From Winslowiella toletana (GTDB taxonomy: Bacteria > Pseudomonadota > Gammaproteobacteria > Enterobacterales > Enterobacteriaceae): a DNA stretch of 64,000 bases. The stretch lies in assembly GCF_017875465.1 (NCBI RefSeq), contig NZ_JAGGMQ010000001.1, positions 2,480,001 to 2,544,000 on the forward strand, given 5' to 3'. Numbering within the stretch: position 1 is the first letter of the stretch; each line of letters begins with the position of its first letter. Shown one piece after another: positions 1 to 8,861 of this stretch. The notes under the pieces were generated by a model, which worked only from the letters and a program-made list of their open reading frames with translations, was not told the DNA's origin and made no database searches. The translations under genes were made by a program, and so were the position numbers.

Positions 1-658
1 CGCGGTTTTCTCTGAAGGTCTGCAAAAGCGTCCCCAGCTCTTCAACACTCAGCGCCCGCTCCCGACTTTCTTCAACGCCCCCAGCGTCATCAACATTAAA
101 GGCCGCAGCCGGGTTGTAAATCAGCAACCCCAGCTTAATGCCATGATTAAACAGCTGTTTCATATACATCAGCGCATCGTTGGCGATAGACGGTCTGCCG
201 CTGGCGGTGATACGTCGCAGTACCGCGCGGATATCCAGCGGTGTCACCTTGCTTAACACCAGTTCGCCAATCTGTGGGCTGATATCTTTGCTGAATATGC
301 GATGCGGAATGCGAGGGTGTTTAAGTCGTCTTACCTGGTCGGGATACCAGTCTTTAAACAGAGCGTTGACCGTATGGATTTTAACGGGCTGGATGCGCTT
401 ACGTTCGACGATTGGGTCATCGCCTTGCCTGATCTTCCTGCGAATATCGTCGGCTTTAGAGCGTGTTTCAGCGAGTGCAAGATCAGATTGCCTGCCAAGG
501 GTGAGGGCGCGGCGCTTATCGTGCAGGGTATAACGCAGCATCCAGTAGGCTTCCCCACGCTCGGGCAGCATCAGATACAACCCCTGACCGTCGGCATAGC
601 GTCCGGGCTTATTGCTACGCAGAATTGATTGCACGGTTTTAACCGTCAGACTTCCCAT
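1..658 (-). CDS. P4-type tyrosine integrase, N-terminal part (cut by window edge)
   Basis: Site-specific recombinase of an integrated element. The reading frame is open from an ATG at 656-658, preceded by a strong AGGAGG-type ribosome site, to the left end of the window, about 219 codons. The first ~90 residues resemble the arm-binding DUF4102 domain (YADGQGLYL, then RYTLHDKRRALTLGR and a GDDP motif). A core-binding helical domain follows, and the frame reaches the start of the catalytic domain (ERALSVEEL). The catalytic Arg, His-x-x-Arg and Tyr would lie outside the window, so activity cannot be judged. The start faces yicC and the gene reads away from it, as usual for an int gene beside its attachment site. 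The family call is firm; the element type is inferred. Confidence 0.88.
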   Translation of the reverse strand, partial: MGSLTVKTVQSILRSNKPGRYADGQGLYLMLPERGEAYWMLRYTLHDKRRALTLGRQSDLALAETRSKADDIRRKIRQGDDPIVERKRIQPVKIHTVNALFKDWYPDQVRRLKHPRIPHRIFSKDISPQIGELVLSKVTPLDIRAVLRRITASGRPSIANDALMYMKQLFNHGIKLGLLIYNPAAAFNVDDAGGVEESRERALSVEELGTLLQTFRENR

Positions 659-701
659 AGCCACCTCCTGTGAGCCGCATTCTGTCTGGCCTGAGGCCAA
701 A

Positions 702-778
702 AAGTGGGTAGTACATCGGTTATAAAGCGGAATTTTTGTGCTGTAAAGGGGATGTACTACCCAATGTACTACCCACTT
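702..778. repeat. Three copies of a 12-15 bp repeat behind the integrase start
   Basis: AAGTGGGTAGTACAT at 702-716 is the exact reverse complement of 764-778. A third copy of the core, ATGTACTACCCA, sits at 752-763, head-to-tail with the 764-778 copy. Repeats of this kind near an int start are usual for integrase arm-binding sites or attachment-site flanks. The assignment is inferred from position; the repeats themselves are seen directly. The rest of 659-882 shows no gene. Confidence 0.7.
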
Positions 779-830
779 GGCTATGGATTAGTATGGATTT
801 TAGCGTAGATGGGTGGAATATGAAGGCAAT

Positions 831-852
831 AAAAAAGCCCTGAAAACAGGGC
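831..852 (-). terminator. Rho-independent terminator downstream of yicC
   Basis: On the minus strand GCCCTG and CAGGGC pair around a four-base loop (837-852) and are followed by six T (831-836). It lies 30 bp past the yicC stop codon. Confidence 0.85.
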
Positions 853-882
853 GTTAATAGATTCATGATAGGGATGGAATTA

Positions 883-1746
883 TCATTCGATATTCTGGAT
901 CTGCTCGCGCATCTGCTCAATCAACACCTTCAGCTCAATCGCGGAAGTGGTAATCTCAGCATTAATCGATTTCGATGCCAGCGTATTCGACTCGCGGTTA
1001 AACTCCTGCATCATAAAGTCGAGACGACGGCCAACCGCTTCTTTCTTCTTCAGAATGTTATAGGTTTCTTTCACATGCGCTTCCAGGCGGTCCAGCTCTT
1101 CCGCCACATCAATGCGCTGCGCCATCATCACCAGCTCCTGCTCCAGACGGGTGTTCTCCAGCTGAACTTCCGCCTCTTCCAGTTTGCTCACCAGGCGCTC
1201 ACGCTGCCATTTCACCACTTCTGGCATCTGTGCGCGCACTTTCGTTACTTCGGTGCTGACGCCTTCCAGGCGCTGCTCAATCATTGCCTTCAGCGCATTA
1301 CCTTCGGTTTCACGCGCGATAATAAATTCGTCAATGGCGCCATCCAGCGCCTGTAGCAGCTCGGCGGTGATAGCATCCAGATCCTGCTCTTTGGCGGACA
1401 TTACCCCAGGCCAGCGCAGAATATCCAGCGGATTAATCTCGCCTTCATCGCTCTGCATTTTGACCCAGTTCGCTGCCTGAACCAGCTGTTTTGCCAGCGG
1501 CTCATTCAGCAACAGCGAACTTTGTGCGCTTGGATCGGCATCGAAACGCAGGTTACATTCCACTTTGCCACGCGTCAGGCGATTACGCAGGCGCTCACGG
1601 ATAACAGGCTCCAGGCTGCGGAACTGCTCCGGCAGACGAATATAGGTTTCCAGGTAGCGTTGATTTACGGAACGAAGTTCCCAGGCTGCGCTGCCCCATT
1701 CGCCTTTGGTTTCACGACGTGCATAGGCGGTCATACTGCGGATCAT
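883..1746 (-). CDS. yicC: YicC family endoribonuclease
   Basis: A 287-residue protein, the same length as E. coli YicC. It begins MIRSMTAYAR, has the N-terminal YicC domain (roughly residues 1-155) and ends in the DUF1732 domain, with GRRLDFMMQEFNRESNT near residue 245, the family's most conserved stretch. YicC proteins are oligomeric endoribonucleases; in E. coli YicC has been linked to turnover of small RNAs such as RyhB. In E. coli yicC stands next to rph, divergently oriented. Here a lipoprotein gene and nupC lie between them, and the 3' side abuts the integrase. The identification is secure; the role is taken from the family. Confidence 0.95.
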   Translation of the reverse strand: MIRSMTAYARRETKGEWGSAAWELRSVNQRYLETYIRLPEQFRSLEPVIRERLRNRLTRGKVECNLRFDADPSAQSSLLLNEPLAKQLVQAANWVKMQSDEGEINPLDILRWPGVMSAKEQDLDAITAELLQALDGAIDEFIIARETEGNALKAMIEQRLEGVSTEVTKVRAQMPEVVKWQRERLVSKLEEAEVQLENTRLEQELVMMAQRIDVAEELDRLEAHVKETYNILKKKEAVGRRLDFMMQEFNRESNTLASKSINAEITTSAIELKVLIEQMREQIQNIE

Positions 1747-1880
1747 TTTGCGTACCTGTATCAGAGAAATATGAAGGAATTATAGCGATGCATGTGGATG
1801 CATGATAGGTATTTGCTCTCAGTCCTGAAACCGTCGTGCCCGCTAAGGGCGATAGCCATTTTTTCTGCTAAAGGATGATA

Positions 1881-2315
1881 ATGAAAATAACCAGCCCGAA
1901 ACTAATGATGATAACTGCTGCACTGTTGCTGAGCGGCTGTATGGCATCGCCAAAAAACGTGACGGCGCCAGCGACGGCAAGCTGTACGGTGGGTGATGCC
2001 ATGACGCAAACCACGCTCTATTTTGGGCTGAACCGTCCGAGCGGCCCGGTCATCAGCGCCGCCGAGTGGCAGGGGTTTATTGATCATGACGTTACGCCAC
2101 GATTTAAAGATGGGCTGTCGGTATTTGAGGCCAAAGGTCAGTGGCTGGGCAATGATGGCAGGCTGGCCCGCGAAAACAGCAAAGCACTGTTGCTGATTCA
2201 TGCGCCGGATAAAGAGAGTGAAAGTCGGATTGAAGTGCTGCGCAGTATCTATAAACAGCGCTTTATGCAGGATTCAGTGATGCGGGTGGATGCGCCGGTT
2301 TGCGTCGCATTCTGA
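1881..2315 (+). CDS. DUF3574 lipoprotein
   Basis: A predicted 144-residue lipoprotein. The signal peptide MKITSPKLMMITAALLLSGC ends in a clear lipobox with the lipidated Cys at about residue 20, so it should be membrane-anchored and periplasmic. The mature part matches DUF3574 (TTLYFGL near the N-terminus, EWQGFIDHDVTPRF, then FEAKGQW). The function of that domain is unknown to me. The start at 1881 is chosen over an in-frame ATG at 1875 because AAGG at 1871-1874 is correctly spaced only for 1881. The gene stands alone between yicC and nupC and converges on nupC with a shared hairpin between them. Confidence 0.85.
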   Translation: MKITSPKLMMITAALLLSGCMASPKNVTAPATASCTVGDAMTQTTLYFGLNRPSGPVISAAEWQGFIDHDVTPRFKDGLSVFEAKGQWLGNDGRLARENSKALLLIHAPDKESESRIEVLRSIYKQRFMQDSVMRVDAPVCVAF

Positions 2316-2321
2316 ATAAGA

Positions 2322-2345
2322 ATCCGGCGGCTGGCGCCGCCGGAT
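2322..2345. terminator. Hairpin between converging lipoprotein and nupC genes
   Basis: Ten-base arms ATCCGGCGGC and GCCGCCGGAT pair perfectly around TGGC. It lies between two converging stop codons (2315 and 2351) and could stop or stabilise transcripts from both sides. There is no strong T-run, so termination is only likely. Confidence 0.6.
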
Positions 2346-2350
2346 ACAGT

Positions 2351-3535
2351 TTACAGCATCAGTCCGGCGAAGGCTGCGGACAGCAAACTGACCAGCGTCG
2401 CGCCGTAGACCAGCTTCAGACCAAAACGTGACACCACATTGCCCTGCTGCTCGTTCAGGCCTTTGATGGCGCCCGCGACAATGCCGATAGAAGCAAAGTT
2501 AGCAAAGGAAACAAGGAACACCGAAAGGATCCCCAGACCTCGCGGCGTCATTTCGGCCGCCACCTTCTTCAGCTCAATCATCGCGACAAACTCATTGGCG
2601 ACCAGCTTGGTGGCCATAATGCTGGCGGCCTTCAGGATATCCTGCGCGGGAATGCCCACCAGCCAGGCAAATGGCCAGAACACATAGCCGAGGATCTGCT
2701 GGAAGCTGATGCCAAATACCGCGGCAAACAGCGCGTTGACCGCCGCGATTAGCGCGATAAAGCCAATTAACATCGCCAGGATAATCATCGCCACTTTAAA
2801 ACCGGCGAGAATATATTCGCCAAGCATTTCAAAGAAGCTCTGATCTTCATGCAGCTTATCCAGCTTGATATCTGGTTCATCACCCGCCGGTGTCGGGTTA
2901 ATAATCGACAGTACAATAAAGGTGCTGAACATATTCAGCACTAACGCCGCGACAACATATCTGGCATCGATCATCGTCATATAGGCGCCGACAATCGACA
3001 GGGAAACCGTCGACATGGCGGTAGCGGCCATCGAATAAAGGCGACGCGGCGAGATATCGGCGAGAATCCCTTTATAGGCGATAAAGTTCTCTGACTGCCC
3101 GAGGATCAGGGTGCTGACGGCGTTAAACGACTCCAGCTTGCCCATGCCGTTAACCTTCGACAGCAACGTTCCCACCAGGCGAATCAGTAATGGCAGAATG
3201 CGCCAGTGCTGCAAAATACCAATCAGCGCCGAAATAAAGATGATCGGGCAAAGCACGCCAAGGAAGATAAACGCCAGCCCCTGCGAGCTCATACCGCCAA
3301 ACACAAAATCTGAACCCTGAGCGGCAAAGGTCAGCAGCGTTTCAAAGAAGCCGGCAACATGCTGAACGATCCACAGGCCACTGGCGGCGTGTAAAAAAAA
3401 CCACGCCAGCGCGGCTTCAATCACCAGCAGTTGCACAATATAGCGCGGACGGATTTTCTTGCGGTCAGTACTGACCAGTAACGCCAGGGCGAAAATAACC
3501 ACCAGCGCCAGAGTAAAATGTAAAAGCTCAGGCAT
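2351..3535 (-). CDS. nupC: NupC family nucleoside:proton symporter
   Basis: A concentrative nucleoside transporter (CNT family) of 394 residues in the inner membrane. It keeps the family signatures: [15 protein letters not shown] at about 95-109, [10 protein letters not shown] at about 145-155 and [13 protein letters not shown] near 345-357, within about ten hydrophobic segments. It follows E. coli NupC closely along its whole length, so the symbol is given rather than one of the NupX/PsuT paralogues. The E. coli nupC locus is elsewhere; here the gene sits between yicC and rph. CytR, which represses nucleoside uptake genes in E. coli, is encoded at 57-58 kb in this window; I could not identify a CytR or CRP site upstream. 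Confidence 0.9.
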   Translation of the reverse strand: MPELLHFTLALVVIFALALLVSTDRKKIRPRYIVQLLVIEAALAWFFLHAASGLWIVQHVAGFFETLLTFAAQGSDFVFGGMSSQGLAFIFLGVLCPIIFISALIGILQHWRILPLLIRLVGTLLSKVNGMGKLESFNAVSTLILGQSENFIAYKGILADISPRRLYSMAATAMSTVSLSIVGAYMTMIDARYVVAALVLNMFSTFIVLSIINPTPAGDEPDIKLDKLHEDQSFFEMLGEYILAGFKVAMIILAMLIGFIALIAAVNALFAAVFGISFQQILGYVFWPFAWLVGIPAQDILKAASIMATKLVANEFVAMIELKKVAAEMTPRGLGILSVFLVSFANFASIGIVAGAIKGLNEQQGNVVSRFGLKLVYGATLVSLLSAAFAGLML

Positions 3536-3640
3536 ATAAAATTCAGATTATGGGGAGGAAGACGCATTTATACATAGTTCGCGGCTTTTTTCATTAACTC
3601 TCTGTTTTGCAGATTTAAAAATATTGCCCGCAGGCGTCGG

Positions 3641-3669
3641 TAGGCAGCGGCGCATGAAGCCCGTATAAT
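3641..3669 (+). promoter_or_regulatory. Probable rph-pyrE promoter
   Basis: A perfect -10 box TATAAT at 3664-3669 lies 34 bp before the rph start. The hexamer 17 bp upstream (TAGGCA, 3641-3646) is a poor -35 box. It is inferred from the -10 sequence and position. Confidence 0.5.
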
Positions 3670-3702
3670 GCGCAGCCACTATTAGCAAGCCGGAGAGAAA
3701 CC

Positions 3703-4419
3703 ATGCGTCCAGCAGGCCGTAGCGCACAACAGGTGCGTCCCGTCACATTGACACGTCACTACACCAAACACGCAGAAGGTGCTGTGCTGGTTGAATTCGG
3801 CGATACAAAAGTACTGTGCACTGCCACCATTGAAGAAGGCGTGCCGCGTTTCCTGAAAGGTCAGGGACAGGGTTGGGTTACCGCGGAGTATGGCATGTTG
3901 CCGCGCGCTACCCACAGTCGTAACGCGCGTGAAGCGGCCAAAGGTAAGCAGGGTGGCCGTACTCTTGAAATCCAGCGTCTGATTGCCCGCTCACTGCGTG
4001 CCGCGATCGATCTGAAAGCGCTGGGTGAGTTCACCATTACGCTGGACTGCGATGTACTGCAGGCCGACGGTGGCACCCGTACCGCATCGATTACCGGTGC
4101 TTGTGTGGCGCTGGCCGATGCGCTGAACCATCTGGTGGCGCAAGGTAAACTGAAAGCCAACCCAATGAAAGGGATGGTGGCGGCGATTTCCGTTGGTATT
4201 GTGAATGGCGAAGCGCTGTGCGATCTCGAGTATGTGGAAGACTCGGCTGCTGAAACCGATATGAATGTGGTGATGACCGAAGATGGCCGCATGATTGAGG
4301 TGCAGGGCACCGCAGAAGGTGAACCGTTTAGCCACGAGGAGTTGCTGAAGCTTCTTGAGCTGGCGCGAGGCGGCATCGACAGCTTAATTCAGGCGCAGAA
4401 AGCAGCGCTGGCAAACTGA
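3703..4419 (+). CDS. rph: Ribonuclease PH
   Basis: A phosphorolytic 3'-5' exoribonuclease that trims tRNA 3' ends, active as a hexamer in the cytoplasm. The 238-residue protein is full length: [13 protein letters not shown] at the start, the phosphate-site region [17 protein letters not shown] at about 115-131, and an intact C-terminus ending [13 protein letters not shown]. coli K-12 carries a frameshift near the 3' end of rph that weakens pyrE expression; no such defect is present here. An AGCCGGAGAG ribosome site precedes the ATG. It forms an operon with pyrE, 57 bp downstream, with an attenuator hairpin in the gap. Confidence 0.97.
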   Translation: MRPAGRSAQQVRPVTLTRHYTKHAEGAVLVEFGDTKVLCTATIEEGVPRFLKGQGQGWVTAEYGMLPRATHSRNAREAAKGKQGGRTLEIQRLIARSLRAAIDLKALGEFTITLDCDVLQADGGTRTASITGACVALADALNHLVAQGKLKANPMKGMVAAISVGIVNGEALCDLEYVEDSAAETDMNVVMTEDGRMIEVQGTAEGEPFSHEELLKLLELARGGIDSLIQAQKAALAN

Positions 4420-4427
4420 TTTTTACA

Positions 4428-4451
4428 GGCGACCTGAGGGTCGCCTTTTTT
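4428..4451 (+). terminator. pyrE attenuator
   Basis: GGCGACC and GGTCGCC pair around TGAG and are followed by six T. The hairpin starts 8 bp after the rph stop and ends 25 bp before the pyrE start. In E. coli the equivalent structure senses UTP: when UTP is scarce, ribosomes translating the end of rph close behind a slow polymerase prevent termination. The structure is seen directly; the mechanism is carried over from E. coli. Confidence 0.9.
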
Positions 4452-4476
4452 ATGAAAACATTTTGAGGAGAGAGTG

Positions 4477-5118
4477 ATGAAACCCTGGCAGCGTCAATTT
4501 ATCGAGTTTGCACTAAACAAACAGGTATTAAAATTTGGTGAATTCACCCTGAAATCGGGCCGCAAGAGTCCTTACTTCTTTAACGCCGGACTGTTTAATA
4601 CCGGGCGCGATCTGGCGCTGCTGGGACGTTTCTACGCTCAGGCGCTGGTTGATTCCAGTATCGATTTTGACCTGCTGTTTGGCCCGGCTTATAAAGGCAT
4701 TCCAATTGCCACCACCACCGCGGTTGCGCTGGCCGATCATCATGAGCGTGATGTGCCATACTGCTTTAATCGTAAAGAAGCCAAAGATCATGGCGAAGGC
4801 GGCACCCTGGTAGGCAGTCCGCTGCAGGGCCGCATTATGCTGGTGGATGATGTGATTACCGCAGGCACCGCGATTCGTGAATCCATGGAGATTATTGCCG
4901 CTAATAACGCGACACTGGCGGGGGTGCTGATTTCATTAGACCGTCAGGAGCGTGGCCGTGGGGCGATCTCCGCAATCCAGGAAGTGGAACGCGATTACCA
5001 GTGCCAGGTTATCTCGATTATCACCCTGAAAGATTTGATTGAATATCTCGCTGAGAAGCCGGAAATGGCCGATCATCTGGCGGCAGTACGTGCGTACCAG
5101 AAAGAGTACGGAATCTGA
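4477..5118 (+). CDS. pyrE: Orotate phosphoribosyltransferase
   Basis: Converts orotate and PRPP to orotidine 5'-phosphate in de novo pyrimidine synthesis; a cytoplasmic dimer. The 213-residue protein has the PRPP-binding loop [12 protein letters not shown] at about 121-132, the catalytic flexible loop [12 protein letters not shown] near 99-110 and the FNAGLF segment near 35. The ATG at 4477 is chosen (GAGGAG at 4465-4470); an in-frame GTG just before it at 4474 would add one residue. It is second in the rph-pyrE operon and under attenuator control. Confidence 0.97.
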   Translation: MKPWQRQFIEFALNKQVLKFGEFTLKSGRKSPYFFNAGLFNTGRDLALLGRFYAQALVDSSIDFDLLFGPAYKGIPIATTTAVALADHHERDVPYCFNRKEAKDHGEGGTLVGSPLQGRIMLVDDVITAGTAIRESMEIIAANNATLAGVLISLDRQERGRGAISAIQEVERDYQCQVISIITLKDLIEYLAEKPEMADHLAAVRAYQKEYGI

Positions 5119-5150
5119 TAACAAGCCCTGACTGGCGCGGAGAGTAACGC

Positions 5151-7202
5151 GTGGAAAACCACTTATATGCAGGAAAAGCAGCCACCGCGGCAGGCAGAGC
5201 GGTGCGACGGTTACAGTCTCAGGGCCAGATCTCTCCCGCGACCCAACATGCCATTTTACAGCTGATTGGCGCGCGGCCAGATGCGCAGGGATGGCTGCTG
5301 TTTCTGCGCGCCACCTTTGCGCTGATTGGCACCCTGTCACTGGTTTGCGGGGTGATATTCTTTTTTGCCTGGAACTGGCATTCGCTGCCGCGCATGCTGA
5401 AGTTTGCGCTGGTTGAGGGCGCGATTATCGCCCTGGCGGTGCTGGTGTGGTGGCGTTGGGCGCAGAATAGCGCCCGGCTGGCGCTGATTGCCATCGGCAT
5501 GCTGACCGGTGTGTTGTTTGCCGTGTATGGCCAGGTCTATCAGACTGGCGCCGGGAGCTGGATGCTGTTCCGCGCCTGGGCAGTGGCACTGTTCGCGTTA
5601 GCCTGCTTTGCCCGCGTTACCGCACTCTGGTTTCTCTGCTGGCTGGTGGCCAATGTCGCCTTCTTGTTGCGGCTGGATGGCTGGCAGGACTTCCCGTTTA
5701 ATACCGGTTTTAGTCTGATTTATCAGCTCTCGCTGCTGGCCGCGCTGGTTGCATGGTATGCACTCACCCGCAGCAGTAACTGGTTGTTCCGGCTGATGGT
5801 GTTCTGGACGCTGGTTACCCTGACGGTTGCCAGCGCCAGCGAACTGTTTGGCGATCATCAGCCCTATGGCGTGTTTAGCGCGTTGCTGTGGCTGGCCATG
5901 CTGGTCACGGGCTATCTGCTGTTTTATCGCCGTCAGCGCGACCTGTTTATTCTCACTTGTGGTTTATTCAGCATCAGCTTTCTGCTGGTGGCGGGAGTGA
6001 TACGACTGCTGGTTGAGGTCGATATTATTCTGACCTTAGTGGTGGCGCTGGTGGTGTTATGCCTGTGCGCCGCTCAGGCCAGTCGCTGGATATTAAAGTT
6101 ACGTGCGCAAAACCCTGACGAGCTGCAACCGGAAGATCGTGACGAGCAGCAGGCTATCTGGATGCGGCTGCAACAGCAGTCGTTACTGACGCCACAACAG
6201 ATCGCGTTGCTGCAACAGGATAATGACGATGAGTTGCCCTGGTATGTGCGCGCTGCCCTGGTATTAAGCGGCTGGTTTGCCGGTGTAATGGCTTTTGCCC
6301 TGCTGGTGCTGGCCTGTTTCCTTTACGGCCTGTTTGATCAATTTGAGGTGCTGACCTTTGTGCTGATTGCGCTGGTCAGCGGCGTTCCCGGCTGGCTGTT
6401 TTTAAGTAAATCTGGCCTGGCGCAACGGCAAATTGGTTTATCCTGGGCGATTGCCTGTAGCTTTAGCAGTTGTGTCGCGGTAGCGCTGTGGATTGATGAC
6501 CGCAACTGGATCAGCGGCCAGATGTGTCTGGCCTTTGTGCCAGTGCTGGCGCTGCTGTTTATCCTGTTCCGCGATAATTTTTACCGTTACCTCAACAGTG
6601 CTGCGCTGGTATTTTTCCTCGTCAGCGGTCTGACCTGGTTTACCAGCAGCCTGCCGGTCGCCGTCTCTGCGCTGATTACTATCGGTGTCATTCTGGCTGG
6701 CATTGACGATCGCTACACCAGGCGCTTTCGCCCCTGCTTGTTAGGGGTAAGCAGCGGTCTGCTGGCGCTCTGCTTCTATGGTTCGGTGCCGATGGAAAAC
6801 CTGCTGCTGATCAATGAAGTGGCGCCGCGCGGCGGCGATTTTTCCACTCTTAACGAGGGGATTGCCGCCGGGCTACTGATCGCTGCATTGATTCTCGGTC
6901 GCCGCGAAGGGGTGCCAGGCGCCTGGCAACTGCTGCTGATTGCCACCGTGCTGGCGACGATGAGTCTGTTTGCGCCGGGTATCGCTCTGGCGTGGTTATT
7001 GCTACTGCTGGCGCGCTTTCAGAACAGCAAAGTGTTGATGGCCGCTGCCGCCGTGCTGCTGGTGCTCTATACCATCGACTGGTATTACTTCCTTGGCACT
7101 TCCTTGCTGGATAAAGCACTGATGTTGTTTGCCGCTGGTGTGGTGTTGCTGCTGATTGCGGCGCTGGCGCATCGCCGTTTACAGGGTGGTGAATATGCGT
7201 AA
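5151..7202 (+). CDS. DUF2157-DUF4401 fusion membrane protein
   Basis: A large integral membrane protein of 683 residues with about 18-20 hydrophobic segments. The N-terminal half fits DUF2157: a short cytoplasmic helix-rich stretch, then paired membrane helices from residue 45 (FALIGTLSLVCGVIFFFAW). A charged stretch at about 315-365 (PDELQPEDRDEQQ, then DNDDELPWYV) separates it from a second membrane block resembling DUF4401. These domains are often separate adjacent genes, so this looks like a natural fusion. No function is known to me. The GTG at 5151 is preceded by GGAGAG at 5139-5144. It overlaps the next gene by 8 bp, so the two are probably co-translated. E. coli has nothing between pyrE and slmA. 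Confidence 0.8.
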   Translation: MENHLYAGKAATAAGRAVRRLQSQGQISPATQHAILQLIGARPDAQGWLLFLRATFALIGTLSLVCGVIFFFAWNWHSLPRMLKFALVEGAIIALAVLVWWRWAQNSARLALIAIGMLTGVLFAVYGQVYQTGAGSWMLFRAWAVALFALACFARVTALWFLCWLVANVAFLLRLDGWQDFPFNTGFSLIYQLSLLAALVAWYALTRSSNWLFRLMVFWTLVTLTVASASELFGDHQPYGVFSALLWLAMLVTGYLLFYRRQRDLFILTCGLFSISFLLVAGVIRLLVEVDIILTLVVALVVLCLCAAQASRWILKLRAQNPDELQPEDRDEQQAIWMRLQQQSLLTPQQIALLQQDNDDELPWYVRAALVLSGWFAGVMAFALLVLACFLYGLFDQFEVLTFVLIALVSGVPGWLFLSKSGLAQRQIGLSWAIACSFSSCVAVALWIDDRNWISGQMCLAFVPVLALLFILFRDNFYRYLNSAALVFFLVSGLTWFTSSLPVAVSALITIGVILAGIDDRYTRRFRPCLLGVSSGLLALCFYGSVPMENLLLINEVAPRGGDFSTLNEGIAAGLLIAALILGRREGVPGAWQLLLIATVLATMSLFAPGIALAWLLLLLARFQNSKVLMAAAAVLLVLYTIDWYYFLGTSLLDKALMLFAAGVVLLLIAALAHRRLQGGEYA

Positions 7203-7677
7203 GTGGCTGCTGTTTACCGTGTTATTAGTGATCTTACTGGCAACTAATCGGGCGATTTATCAGAAAGAGCAGTTACTGAAACACGGCAGCGTGGTGCGGC
7301 TGGCGCTGGCGCCGGTCGATCCCCGTTCGCTGATGCAGGGCGATTATATGGCGCTGAATTATGCGCTGAATAACCGCCTGTCCGGCGAAGAGATGCCGCA
7401 AAATAAACGCCTGATCGTCACGCTGAATGCGCAGCGCATTGCCACTGACGCCAGCTGGGATCGCGGTCAGCCATTAAGCGCTAATCAGCTTTACTTGCAG
7501 ACCCATCGTGGTAATCAGGGCATTGGGGTGGCGAGTGATGGGTGGTTTTTCGAAGAAGGGCATGCTGATGACTTTACCAGTGCGCGTTATGGCGAACTGC
7601 GGGTGGCTGAGGATGGCACGGCGCTGCTGGTGGCTTTACTGGATGAACAGTTGACCCCCTTATCGACAGCGCCGTAG
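7195..7677 (+). CDS. GDYXXLXY domain protein
   Basis: A 160-residue protein with an N-terminal signal anchor (KWLLFTVLLVILLATNRAIY, residues 2-21) and the family signature GDYMALNY near residue 51. It is probably exported or anchored at the outer face of the inner membrane. Such proteins commonly sit beside DUF2157/DUF4401 membrane proteins, which suggests one complex; the function is unknown. The start at 7195 is preferred over an in-frame ATG at 7156 because it puts the hydrophobic anchor at the N-terminus and gives a compact 8-bp overlap with the upstream stop. The gene converges on slmA with only 3 bp between stops. Confidence 0.8.
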   Translation: MRKWLLFTVLLVILLATNRAIYQKEQLLKHGSVVRLALAPVDPRSLMQGDYMALNYALNNRLSGEEMPQNKRLIVTLNAQRIATDASWDRGQPLSANQLYLQTHRGNQGIGVASDGWFFEEGHADDFTSARYGELRVAEDGTALLVALLDEQLTPLSTAP

Positions 7678-7680
7678 CGA

Positions 7681-8277
7681 TTATACCAGCTGCGCCGCCA
7701 GCAGTGGCCAGCGTGCGTCAAAGTCCACGGTGGGACGATAGCGAAATTCGGAACGGACAAAACGCGACAGCATGCCTTCACAGTATGCCAGCAGCTGGCT
7801 GGCCAGCAGGGTTTCATCGGTGGTGAAACCTTCACCTTCACGCATTTTCCGTTCACGCATTACCTGACGCAACTGCACTTCAATCCGCTCGAACAGCTGG
7901 TTAATGCGCCCCTGCAGGCGATCCTGTTCAAACATCAGGGCATGGCCAGTCAGGATACGCGTCAGGCCAGGGTTGCGCTCACCAAAGCCAAGAATCAGTT
8001 GTACGATCAGGCGCAGGCGCGGCAATGTCTCTTTTTCATCATTTAAGATCAGATTGATACGGGTGATCAGGCTGTCTTCAATAAATTCAATCAGACTGTC
8101 AAACATCCGCGTCTTGCTGGGGAAATGGCGGTATAGCGCCGCTTCGGAGACACCAACATTGGCTGCCAGCTTGGCGGTGGTGATGCGCTGGCTGCCATCA
8201 CCAGATTCCAGCATCTGCGCCAGAGCCTGCAATATTTCCTCGCGACGATTCCTTTTCGCACTCTTTTTTTCTGCCAT
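7681..8277 (-). CDS. slmA: Nucleoid occlusion factor SlmA
   Basis: A TetR-family DNA-binding protein of 198 residues that binds chromosomal SlmA sites and blocks FtsZ polymerisation over the nucleoid. The N-terminal helix-turn-helix is clear: [32 protein letters not shown] at about 36-67, with ALYRHF as the recognition helix. The C-terminal domain handles dimerisation and FtsZ contact. Length matches E. coli SlmA. It lies downstream of dut in the same orientation, as in E. coli, with 125 bp between them. Confidence 0.96.
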   Translation of the reverse strand: MAEKKSAKRNRREEILQALAQMLESGDGSQRITTAKLAANVGVSEAALYRHFPSKTRMFDSLIEFIEDSLITRINLILNDEKETLPRLRLIVQLILGFGERNPGLTRILTGHALMFEQDRLQGRINQLFERIEVQLRQVMRERKMREGEGFTTDETLLASQLLAYCEGMLSRFVRSEFRYRPTVDFDARWPLLAAQLV

Positions 8278-8402
8278 GACTTAAAAGACCCCTGAAAATT
8301 CACCATAAACGGGCAAATACCCACGTAACATCCGTGAGAGAGCGTCTCACGGCATTAAAGAGTAAACGGCTATATATCGTTACGAGGGTTGTTCGTTATG
8401 CG

Positions 8403-8861
8403 TTACTGGCGGCCTGAGTGGCCAAAACCACCTTCGCCACGCGCACTGGCATCAAAATCTTCAACCAGATTAAACTCCGCCTGCACCACTGGCACAAATA
8501 CCATCTGTGCAATGCGCTCACCGGGTTGAATGGTGAAAGTATCCTGACCACGGTTCCACACCGATACCATTAGTTGTCCCTGATAGTCAGAGTCAATCAG
8601 ACCCACCAGATTGCCCAGCACCACGCCGTGCTTATGGCCCAGTCCGGAACGTGGCAGGATCACCGCCGCCAGTTCAGGGTCGGCAATATGAATCGCTAAT
8701 CCGGTTGGGACCAGCGTGGTAAGGCCCGGAGCCAGTTCAATGGCCTCATCAAGGCAGGCGCGCAGATCAAGACCTGCCGATCCTGAGGTCGCGTAAGTTG
8801 GCAGTGGGAACGCTTTGCCTACACGCGGATCCATAATCTTAACGTCGATTTTTTTCATCAT
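8403..8861 (-). CDS. dut: dUTP diphosphatase
   Basis: A trimeric dUTPase that removes dUTP and supplies dUMP for thymidylate synthesis. All five family motifs are visible in 152 residues, including SAGLDLRA near 30, [10 protein letters not shown] near 72, GLIDSDYQG near 87, GERIAQMVF near 110 and the glycine-rich C-terminal [12 protein letters not shown], which closes over the substrate. The start is uncertain: ATG at 8861 or 8858 matches the E. coli protein, while a TTG at 8873 would add four residues. The 5' end overlaps the end of coaBC by 23 bp, pointing to coupled translation. Confidence 0.96.
   Translation of the reverse strand: MMKKIDVKIMDPRVGKAFPLPTYATSGSAGLDLRACLDEAIELAPGLTTLVPTGLAIHIADPELAAVILPRSGLGHKHGVVLGNLVGLIDSDYQGQLMVSVWNRGQDTFTIQPGERIAQMVFVPVVQAEFNLVEDFDASARGEGGFGHSGRQ

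Noticed and set aside
865..1356. Long plus-strand frame opposite yicC
   Set aside because: Codon pattern is the shadow of yicC; His/Phe/Leu-rich translation typical of an antisense frame.
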